DNA of 64,000 bases, from positions 795,367 through 859,366 of the forward strand of contig WTGQ01000002.1 in NCBI GenBank assembly GCA_011525365.1, in the 5' to 3' direction. Below are positions 41,075-46,655 of this stretch, in pieces. The position numbers and the translations under genes were made by a program. Position 1 is the stretch's first letter, and every line of letters begins with the position of its first letter. The DNA comes from Acidobacteriota bacterium. GTDB lineage: Bacteria; Acidobacteriota; Thermoanaerobaculia; Multivoradales; Multivoraceae. The notes under the pieces are model-generated. The model made no database searches. It saw only the letters and a list, made by a program, of their open reading frames with translations, and was not told where the DNA came from.

Positions 41075-41856
41075 GTCGCGCTCCTGTTGCCGATCCAGGA
41101 GAGGCGGGAGAACCTCTCGCGCCTGGAAATGCTGAGAATGAGGTTTTCGAGCCGCCCGGCGCCGTCTTCTCCCTCGGCCGCGGGCAGTTCACGGAACTCC
41201 TCCCGGGAGCACGACAGCAGGACCTTGCCGTCCCTGATGACGGCGATGTGAGTGGACACCCGCTCGACGTAGTCGAGCATGTGGGAAGTGAGGAAGACGG
41301 CTGCTCCCTGCTCGGCCATCTGCTGCAGGATCGACATGACGGTCCGGGCGCTCAAGGCGTCCATTCCCTCGAACGGCTCGTCGAGGAACAGGACCCGCGG
41401 CGCGTGAAGCGTCGCTGCCGCGAGGCGGATCTTCTTCCTCATCCCGTGCGAGTAGGTCGTGATCGGTCGCCTGGCGGCGTCCTCGAGGTCGAAGACCGAG
41501 AGCGCCTCGTCGGTTCGCTGCCCGGCGTCCTCGCGGCTCAGGCCGTAGATGCGGGCATACGACAGGAGCAGTTCCTCGCCGGTGAGGCTCTCGAACATCA
41601 CGCTGTGGTCGGGGACGATGCCGAGTTGTTGCTTGAGCTCCGTGTCGTTGATGTTGATCGGCCTGCCGAGCAGGCGCACCGTGCCGCTCGTGGGATTGAG
41701 CACCCCGGTCAACATCGACCAGGTCGTCGTCTTTCCGGCCCCGTTGGGACCGACGAAGCCCAGGATCTGTCCCTCCCGGACGTTCAGGTCGACGCCGTCG
41801 ACGACGACGTTGCCTCCGTACGACCGGGTCAGGTTCTCTGCCTTGATTACTTCCAT
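41071..41856 (-). CDS. ABC transporter ATP-binding protein
   Basis: This 261-residue ABC ATPase has Walker A GPNGAGKTT near residues 36-44, the Q-loop region GIVPDHSVMFESLTGEE, the ABC signature YSHGMRKKIRLA (variant of LSGGQ), Walker B VLFLDEPFEGMD with the catalytic Glu, and the H-loop FLTSHMLDYVER. The variant signature and the 'GNVVVDGVDLNVREGQILG' start match ABC-2-type exporters such as the CcmA/antibiotic-export group. It is followed by a short extra C-terminal segment of about 30 residues. It pairs with the large permease encoded upstream (41909-43495). The substrate may be the peptides of the adjacent cluster, a producer self-protection target, or something else. Confidence 0.88.
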   Translation of the reverse strand: MEVIKAENLTRSYGGNVVVDGVDLNVREGQILGFVGPNGAGKTTTWSMLTGVLNPTSGTVRLLGRPININDTELKQQLGIVPDHSVMFESLTGEELLLSYARIYGLSREDAGQRTDEALSVFDLEDAARRPITTYSHGMRKKIRLAAATLHAPRVLFLDEPFEGMDALSARTVMSILQQMAEQGAAVFLTSHMLDYVERVSTHIAVIRDGKVLLSCSREEFRELPAAEGEDGAGRLENLILSISRRERFSRLSWIGNRSAT

Positions 41857-41908
41857 CCGTGAGTTCTTCCTTGTGGTTGCAGGGGCGGGAGAGGTTAGGG
41901 GCAGGTGT

Positions 41909-43495
41909 CTAGGGGGACGGGTCCTTGAGCAGAAGTTCGCGGCCGCGGGCTGCCAGCATCCGTCTCTGCCTTCGTCGAGAGGCGTATGCGGCCGCGGCGG
42001 CGAGGAGCACTACCGAGACCGCGATGATCGCGGTCGTCAGCATCGTCACGCGCTGGCGTTCCAGGAGCGCCCAGAGCAGAAAGGAGAGGGCGCCTGGCAG
42101 GCCGACGAGGTGTGCGGCCACCAGGGCGGCGCCGAGCCTGGCGCCGTCGGGGTCGTGCAGGAACCCCTCGTTGCGTTGGGGCCAGCGAAGCTGAATCAGG
42201 CCGTACGTTGCGGCGGCCATGAGGAAGCCCGCGAGCATCAGACAGACGGCGACGAAGAAGAACTGCCAGCCGAACCACTCAAGCGGCGTCAGACCCAGAA
42301 TGAACGCGATGGCGAAGACGATGACCACGTTCATCGCGCGGCCGGGCGCGCTGAAGACTCCCCGGACCGGGAACGGCAGCGGGAGCGACTCCCGCCATAC
42401 ATGGCAGGTCGGGGGCTGCTTTCCTATGCGAAAGTCGTTCAGAAAGATGGCGAAGAGGGCCGCCGGCCCCACCGCGAAGCCGCCCACGGTGGGTACGAGG
42501 ACGAGGGAGGTACCCAAGACCAACGCGAGAAAGAGCCGTGCCGGCTTCAGACGCAGGAGGCACTCGATCTCAACCAGCGTGAGGACGCCCGTTGGAGTGA
42601 GACGCTTCGCCTTGCGGAGCAGCCTGGCAAGAGGCAGGCTTCCGGAAGCCGTGCGCCGGTCGCCACCGGGACGTTCCAGGTAGCCGCGAAGCAGGAGCCG
42701 ACTCTCGAGCACGGCCAATACGCCGAGAACGGCCATCAGGCCGCTGAGTCTCGCCAGATTCGACGCCGAAGGCCCCGGTTGGTGGACGATGGCGGCGACG
42801 AGTCCGGGCGGCGTGTAGCCGAGTCCGCCGAGAACGTCCGACTCCTCGATCGCCTGAGTGAGCCCTTCGGAAGCGATCTCCCCGCCGAAGGCCAGCACCC
42901 CGAGCATGATCGCGCCCTGGCACGCGGCAACGATCGCCACGATGGCCAGGGCGCCGAGCTTGCCTTCGACCGGCCGGTTGACGAGAAGCGACAGGATCGC
43001 CGCGGTGCGGCCGAAGATCCAGACCAGGCTCAGGATGGCGAGCAGGGTGATCGGCGCTCCGCCGACGCCTCCCGATCTTGCGACGGCGAGGTAAACGCCG
43101 GCGGGACCGAGAACCGGGAGCCAGTAGCCGATCGTGCTGAGAGCGAAACGGAGCCCGTAAAGGTCCCGGAAGCCGACCGGCAGCCGCAGCAGGTCCTCCA
43201 GGTCGAGCAGCCAGGTGACGGGCACTCGAAGCAGCACTTGGCCGAGCAACGCGATCGCCGTCACGGAGCAGGCGATCAGGCTCAGGAGGTTGCCTCGCAG
43301 GGCGTCGCTCTCGATGGCGAAGATCGCCGGAAGCAGCCCCAGAGTCAGGACAGTCGCAAACGCGAGGAACAGGACGGCCATGAAGATCGCCACCGCCAGC
43401 GGCTGTTTGCTCCGTCGCACCGCGTCCGGCAAGGCCAGCCGCGCGAGCGTCAGCAGCAGATCGGCCCGGCTACCCGGGTGCGTGAACATCGCCAT
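41909..43495 (-). CDS. ABC-2-type transporter permease
   Basis: This 528-residue polytopic protein has at least ten hydrophobic segments, for example QPLAVAIFMAVLFLAFATVLTLG, LLSLIACSVTAIALLGQVLL, LAIVAIVAACQGAIMLGVLAF, LFLALVLGTSLVLVPTVGGFA and VVIVFAIAFILGLTPLEWFGW. This is roughly twice the usual ABC-2 permease size, as in fused dual-permease exporters. Between the second and third groups lies a soluble part rich in Arg (RTASGSLPLARLLRKAKRL). ATG 43495 is chosen (AGGAC a few bases upstream); an upstream extension to 43546 adds a non-hydrophobic tail and is not favoured. It is followed by the ATPase gene 53 bases later. An element like that at 39411 precedes it. Confidence 0.8.
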   Translation of the reverse strand: MAMFTHPGSRADLLLTLARLALPDAVRRSKQPLAVAIFMAVLFLAFATVLTLGLLPAIFAIESDALRGNLLSLIACSVTAIALLGQVLLRVPVTWLLDLEDLLRLPVGFRDLYGLRFALSTIGYWLPVLGPAGVYLAVARSGGVGGAPITLLAILSLVWIFGRTAAILSLLVNRPVEGKLGALAIVAIVAACQGAIMLGVLAFGGEIASEGLTQAIEESDVLGGLGYTPPGLVAAIVHQPGPSASNLARLSGLMAVLGVLAVLESRLLLRGYLERPGGDRRTASGSLPLARLLRKAKRLTPTGVLTLVEIECLLRLKPARLFLALVLGTSLVLVPTVGGFAVGPAALFAIFLNDFRIGKQPPTCHVWRESLPLPFPVRGVFSAPGRAMNVVIVFAIAFILGLTPLEWFGWQFFFVAVCLMLAGFLMAAATYGLIQLRWPQRNEGFLHDPDGARLGAALVAAHLVGLPGALSFLLWALLERQRVTMLTTAIIAVSVVLLAAAAAYASRRRQRRMLAARGRELLLKDPSP

Positions 43496-43603
43496 CGAGT
43501 CCTGGTGTGTCGCTCTAGCCGGCTCTGAGGAAAGGTGGGCCGGCACCTGGACCGGTGGCGGGCCGAATCGGCCGCTCTGCGCAGGGGAAACGAGACCCCC
43601 CGC

Positions 43604-43738
43604 CGACTTGCCCGACGCAGGGAGCGACCCTGGGCCCAGGGGCGACGGCTAGGTCTGGCAGGGGGTCCGGCTCGCAGGCCCACTGCGCCTCTGACGACCA
43701 ACAGACGGACGCTAGCGCGCCGGGATGGCGTCCGTCAA
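43604..43738 (-). ncRNA. putative promoter plus structured leader, copy 2 of a two-copy element
   Basis: On the minus strand TTGACG (43738-43733), an 18-base spacer and TAGCGT read as a weak promoter. The leader then shares GTTGGTCGTC, GTGGGCCTGCGAGCCGG and CCTGCC with copy 1, and has CAGGG-TCGCT-CCCTG where copy 1 has CGCCGGG-TCGCT-CCCGGCG. The same loop with changed but paired stem bases suggests an RNA structure. It sits ~110-240 bases before the ABC permease start and 130 bases after the last peptide gene. Apart from this element I see nothing else in the 376-base gap 43496-43871. Confidence 0.5.
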
Positions 43739-43871
43739 ACATCTCTGCGGGGTGGAGAGCCGATGGCAACGAAGAGGAAGCGGGCGGTCGAGCTGACCGG
43801 GGCCGCTCGCGGGGGATCTCCGTTGCCATCGAACTCTCTCTACGCCGATCTACCGAGAGTGAGGGCGGGAC

Positions 43872-44159
43872 CTACTTGCAGAAGACCAGCGCAACAGGTG
43901 CGTACGCTCCGGCGATGGCGAGCCCGGCACCGCCGGTGACGGCGGCGGCTGTGAGCGCGGCGAAGCTGAAGCCGAGGACGGCGCCTACGCAACTCCAGTT
44001 CGTTCCGCCGGTTGCCGTCGCGAGCAACGCTTCCCCGGTCTGCTGGGCCTCGACCGGGATGCTGTCCGTGGGGACGGCGGGTCCACTGGCGCCCGTGGCC
44101 GGGGCCAGCGCGAACACAAACGTGAGAAGGAGGGTTGCAGCTACTGCTTTCCTGGACAT
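43872..44159 (-). CDS. bacteriocin-like secreted peptide 1 (Gly/Ala-rich, two Cys)
   Basis: This 95-residue precursor has a Sec-type signal (AVAATLLLTFVFALAPATGA, residues 5-24), then a short propeptide (SGPAVPTDSIPVEAQQ) and a double-glycine site ending LLATATGG at residues 51-52. The remaining 43 residues are hydrophobic and Gly/Ala-rich, as in two-peptide or pore-forming bacteriocins, with exactly two cysteines, C57 and C94 (the second next to the last residue), so one disulfide is possible. ATG 44159 is preceded by AAAGGAAA. It is the last of four small genes read from 45.1 to 43.9 kb and is not similar in its mature part to peptide 3 beyond composition. Family unknown; mature activity is inferred only. 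Confidence 0.6.
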   Translation of the reverse strand: MSRKAVAATLLLTFVFALAPATGASGPAVPTDSIPVEAQQTGEALLATATGGTNWSCVGAVLGFSFAALTAAAVTGGAGLAIAGAYAPVALVFCK

Positions 44160-44228
44160 GTCGTTTCCTTTCAGTGATTCAGAGTGTCTTCGGTGTAGGG
44201 GTCTGATTGGTTTCTGGTAGGGCCGGAC

Positions 44229-44588
44229 TCAGAAGAACATGGCGCAGACCATGCCAGCGCCTGCCAGCGCCAAGCCGGGGCCGGCACCGACGCCGCTCAG
44301 GGCGAGAGCGAAGCCGGCGCCAGTGGCGGCGCCGCACAGAAAGTCGGAAGTGGGGCCTGCCCCTGCTGTTCGAGCCAGAACCCGGTCGGACAGGGACTGC
44401 GGCCCGAGGCCGGGGGCAGGCTGGAGGGCGGACACGTCTGGGGCCGGGGTTGCGACCGGCCCGAGATCCCAGGTGGCCCTCAGCGTGGCCGCGCCTGGGT
44501 CCTGCGCCTCGCCGGCAGCCGGTGTAGCCATCGCGGCGCCGGCAAGGAACAGGAAGAGGACGGAAAGAAGGGAAATGCGGAGTTTCAT
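44229..44588 (-). CDS. bacteriocin-like secreted peptide 2 (Gly/Ala-rich, two Cys)
   Basis: This is a 119-residue precursor. Its signal peptide MKLRISLLSVLFLFLAGAAM is almost the same as that of peptide 4, and so is the following PAAGEA. A long Pro/Ala-rich propeptide follows, then a helical segment SLSDRVLARTAGAG (a glycine-type cleavage site, GAG at 76-78, or A-G). A 41-residue Gly/Ala-rich hydrophobic tail has two cysteines, C85 and C115. The tail AATGAGFALALSGVGAG and LALAGAGMVC looks like a membrane-active peptide. ATG 44588 is used; the open frame continues upstream only as noise. The leader shared with peptide 4 and the unrelated mature part point to duplication followed by change of the product. 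Confidence 0.6.
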   Translation of the reverse strand: MKLRISLLSVLFLFLAGAAMATPAAGEAQDPGAATLRATWDLGPVATPAPDVSALQPAPGLGPQSLSDRVLARTAGAGPTSDFLCGAATGAGFALALSGVGAGPGLALAGAGMVCAMFF

Positions 44589-44649
44589 CGAGAGTTGGTT
44601 CCTTCGAGGTTTGGGTTTTGTTTGAGGAGGACGGGTGGTTCGGCCTGCC

Positions 44650-44823
44650 TCAGAGTGGGATGTAGCAGGAAAGGGCGACCAGGGCGCCCAGGCCGGGAGC
44701 GACGGTGTCGACCAGTGCGGCTGCCGCCCAGCAGGCCGCCGAGACGACCCAGCCGGATCCGCCGGTGACGGTCGCGAGGCCTGCATCGGGCAGGTTCGCG
44801 ATCAGGGTTGAAGTGGCGTGCAT
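44650..44823 (-). CDS. bacteriocin-like peptide 3 with double-glycine leader (57 aa)
   Basis: This 57-residue peptide lacks a Sec signal and instead has a classical double-glycine-type leader of 22 residues: MHATSTLIANLPDAGLATVT followed by GG at 21-22. The 35-residue product SGWVVSAACWAAAALV ... LSCYIPL is hydrophobic, with Trp, Gly and two cysteines, C31 and C53. GAAAGAAG lies about 6 bases before ATG 44823. The leader's LIANLPDAGLATVTGG pattern is what C39 peptidases recognise in class II bacteriocins and related RiPP precursors. It is the shortest gene here. The mature peptide would have one disulfide and two potential amphipathic helices. How it leaves the cell without a Sec signal is unclear. 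Confidence 0.6.
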   Translation of the reverse strand: MHATSTLIANLPDAGLATVTGGSGWVVSAACWAAAALVDTVAPGLGALVALSCYIPL

Positions 44824-44857
44824 CTCGCTTCTTTCAGCGTTACCGGTGTCAGCGACG

Positions 44858-45124
44858 CTAGATGGGGAAGGGGTTGGGGATGCACTGGTCGGTGGGACCG
44901 GGCCACGGGCTTGGGAACGGCCAGGGAACCGGGAAGGGGCGGGGCGAGGGAGGAAAGGGAAAGTCGTCGCAGGGCACCGGGTAGTACTGAGCCGTCTGGC
45001 TTGGCGCTGAGGGCGGTAGCGTGACGTCGTCCGTGCCCGGCGCCTCGCCGGCGGTCGGAACAGCCAGCACGGCGCCGGCGAGGAAGAGGAAGAGGACGGA
45101 AAGGAAGGCAATGCGGAGTTTCAT
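44858..45124 (-). CDS. secreted Pro-rich two-Cys peptide 4
   Basis: This 88-residue precursor carries a signal peptide (MKLRIAFLSVLFLFLAGAVL) and a short post-signal segment (VPTAGEA) nearly identical to peptide 2. The mature part is quite different: after an acidic TDDVTLPPSA linker comes YYPVPCDDFPFPPSPRPFPV and a run rich in Pro, Phe and Trp, then PTDQCIPNPFPI at the end. It has exactly two cysteines, C52 and C81, 29 apart. Its Pro/Phe-rich character is unlike the other three and recalls proline-rich antimicrobial peptides, although that is analogy only. ATG 45124 is preceded by GAAGGAGA. It lies 15 bases downstream of the C39 peptidase gene. Confidence 0.6.
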   Translation of the reverse strand: MKLRIAFLSVLFLFLAGAVLAVPTAGEAPGTDDVTLPPSAPSQTAQYYPVPCDDFPFPPSPRPFPVPWPFPSPWPGPTDQCIPNPFPI

Positions 45125-45139
45125 TGAGGGCTATCTCCT

Positions 45140-45742
45140 TCAAGGGTTGTAGGTTGCGGGTGAGACGGACGGCGTTCGTACCGTCCGAGAAGGCAGTGGC
45201 GGGCCGCTGGTGAAGGACAGAACGACGCCGTCCCAGGAACGTTCGAAGGTCCTGGAACTCATGCGCAGCCGACCGAGGGATGGGTCGTCGATGACGAGTT
45301 CGTCGCCGGCGCTGCGGATGACGACGAAGTGGTCGCCGTGCACGTGCGCGATCGCGGGCAGCGCAATGTCGCGGAGCCGCTGGACGGGAAGCCGGAGCCC
45401 CTGGCTCGTCACGCCCCGCTCCTCAGCGGCCTTCTTGAGAGCCAGCAGGCTGGTGCCGTCGGGACCGGTTCCGGTGGCGATCTCGAGTTCGGCGAGTGTC
45501 GTGTCCCGGATGCCCCAGTGGTCGAGGACCATCTTCAGGGCCGCCGGACCGCAGTCGGCGCGCCTCTGCTGGCGAACGATCTCGCCCGGGGCCGGCGCCG
45601 ATGGGTCGAGTGTGGCGGCCCAGGCGAGCCGGTCCATGGTCGGCCCCAGTGCCCGGGCCGCGACCGTCACGAGGCCGGCCGCAAGCAGCAGACCGGCGGC
45701 GGCCGCATGCGGTGGGCGAATCCGGAACCGTTCAGAGCGCAT
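45140..45742 (-). CDS. stand-alone C39-family cysteine peptidase, membrane-anchored or exported
   Basis: This 200-residue protein has an N-terminal hydrophobic segment (AAAAGLLLAAGLVTVAARAL, residues 13-32) that is a signal anchor or uncleaved signal. The peptidase_C39 fold follows: Q58 and C64 in QQRRADCGPAALKMVLDHWG, a middle region DGTSLLALKKAAEERGV, H138 in HVHGDHFVVI and the Asp of VIDDPSLG near 153. C39 enzymes cut after double-glycine leaders and are normally the N-terminal domain of an ABC exporter; this one has no transporter domain. The start overlaps the thioredoxin-like gene end by 11 bases, and peptide gene 4 begins 15 bases after its stop. It is the best candidate for maturing the four peptides outside the cytoplasm. 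Confidence 0.82.
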   Translation of the reverse strand: MRSERFRIRPPHAAAAGLLLAAGLVTVAARALGPTMDRLAWAATLDPSAPAPGEIVRQQRRADCGPAALKMVLDHWGIRDTTLAELEIATGTGPDGTSLLALKKAAEERGVTSQGLRLPVQRLRDIALPAIAHVHGDHFVVIRSAGDELVIDDPSLGRLRMSSRTFERSWDGVVLSFTSGPPLPSRTVRTPSVSPATYNP

Positions 45743-46238
45743 CGGTTCCGGACTCCAGAAAGGAGCGCCAGGCCGTGTCTGGACGTTCTCCGGTTGTGAC
45801 CGCGAGGACCCGGGACTGCTCGTCGACCAGGAACACCAGCGGTACGTGGATGACGCCGAAGCGCCTGGAGACGGCGCCGTTGGGATCGGCGATGGCCGCG
45901 TGGACGCCGTCGCCGTCGAGTTCGGGCGAATCAGAGTCGGCGACGACCGCGATCAGGTCGAAGGCCGGAACCTCGGTCCGAGCCAGACGGCGCAGGGCGG
46001 TGATGGTGCGGTCGCAGTTCCCGCAGCCTGCCCTGGCGAAGGTCACGATCCGTAGCCGGCCGGGAGAGGCCGGCAGGGCTTCACGGTCCGCGAGGCCCGG
46101 CAGCGCGGGGAACAGTGCGCCGACTTCGGGACGCTGAGCCTGGCGCGCGCGGATTCCGGATTCGAACCAGATCAGACCTCCGAGGGGGGCGAGGACGGCC
46201 ACGGCGACGGTGGCGATGGCAAGTTGGCGACGGTTCAT
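45732..46238 (-). CDS. thioredoxin-like membrane-anchored protein with CGNC active site
   Basis: This 168-residue protein has an N-terminal hydrophobic anchor (LAIATVAVAVLAPLGGLIWF, residues 6-25) and a thioredoxin fold: strand RIVTFARAGCGNCDRTI (CxxC = C72/C75), DLIAVVADSDSPEL, then FGVIHVPLVFLVDEQS with the cis-Pro at about 133 and a final strand VLAVTTGERP. This is the TlpA/peroxiredoxin-like layout facing the periplasm. The CGNC centre is unusual but keeps the two Cys needed for thiol-disulfide exchange. Being translationally coupled to the C39 peptidase and next to four two-Cys peptides, it may form or check their disulfides. ATG 46238 is used; upstream codons of the open frame look non-coding. 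Confidence 0.8.
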   Translation of the reverse strand: MNRRQLAIATVAVAVLAPLGGLIWFESGIRARQAQRPEVGALFPALPGLADREALPASPGRLRIVTFARAGCGNCDRTITALRRLARTEVPAFDLIAVVADSDSPELDGDGVHAAIADPNGAVSRRFGVIHVPLVFLVDEQSRVLAVTTGERPDTAWRSFLESGTDAL

Positions 46239-46477
46239 CGCCGCTCTCCGGGCAAACCGGTCGCCCGGCCACGGACCGCCGGTCTTGTCCGGCTGTACAG
46301 CATGGAGACCAGGGGCGCGGACCGCGCGCCGAGCATGCGGAACGCACGTGCCAGGCCTGCTTCGAGGGTGCTGGCGGGAGGATGGGAGAGTCGGGGATTC
46401 CATCCGCGCAGCCGATGACGGGCGCGCCGACCGGTTGGCGGTTGGCGGAGGTTCAAAGGAAGGTTCGGGGACGTCAT
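46235..46477 (-). CDS. possible small protein upstream of the thioredoxin-like gene
   Basis: This 80-codon frame starts at ATG 46477 (GGAG seven bases before) and its TGA overlaps the next ATG as ATGA, which suggests translational coupling. The product, with PASTLEAGLARAFRMLGA and an Arg-rich end, matches no family that I recognise, and composition alone does not prove coding: another frame is open over the same bases. It could be the first gene of the peptide operon or a leader ORF. Confidence 0.3.
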   Translation of the reverse strand: MTSPNLPLNLRQPPTGRRARHRLRGWNPRLSHPPASTLEAGLARAFRMLGARSAPLVSMLYSRTRPAVRGRATGLPGERR

Positions 46478-46584
46478 CGTCCAGCTCCAGTGGTTCCGTT
46501 CCTGACGGCCAGACGGCCGTTGGGCGTCGGGTCGTGGTGATCAACGGCCGGGTTCAGCGGCCGCGTGTATCGACTAAGACGCAA

Positions 46585-46622
46585 AAGGGCCTTCGGAACC
46601 CGTAGCGGTTCCGAAGGCCCTT
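46585..46622 (-). terminator. strong intrinsic terminator after the SNF2 helicase gene
   Basis: AAGGGCCTTCGGAACC (46585-46600) pairs perfectly over 16 bp with GGTTCCGAAGGCCCTT (46607-46622) around the six-base loop CGTAGC. On the minus strand it is followed by TTTT, and it lies 34 bases past the helicase stop. It should separate that gene from the peptide cluster downstream. Confidence 0.85.
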
Positions 46623-46655
46623 CGATGCAGCCGGAAGGACCGGGCTACACGGGCG

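Noticed and set aside
39411-43738. The two leader elements as attachment sites or insertion ends
   Set aside because: They are not flanked by an integrase or transposase and their similarity is patchy, with compensating stem changes, which fits RNA or promoter conservation better than recent recombination.
44858-45124. Peptide 4 as a proven antimicrobial Pro-rich peptide
   Set aside because: Pro-rich composition alone is weak evidence, so it is reported only as a secreted two-Cys peptide.
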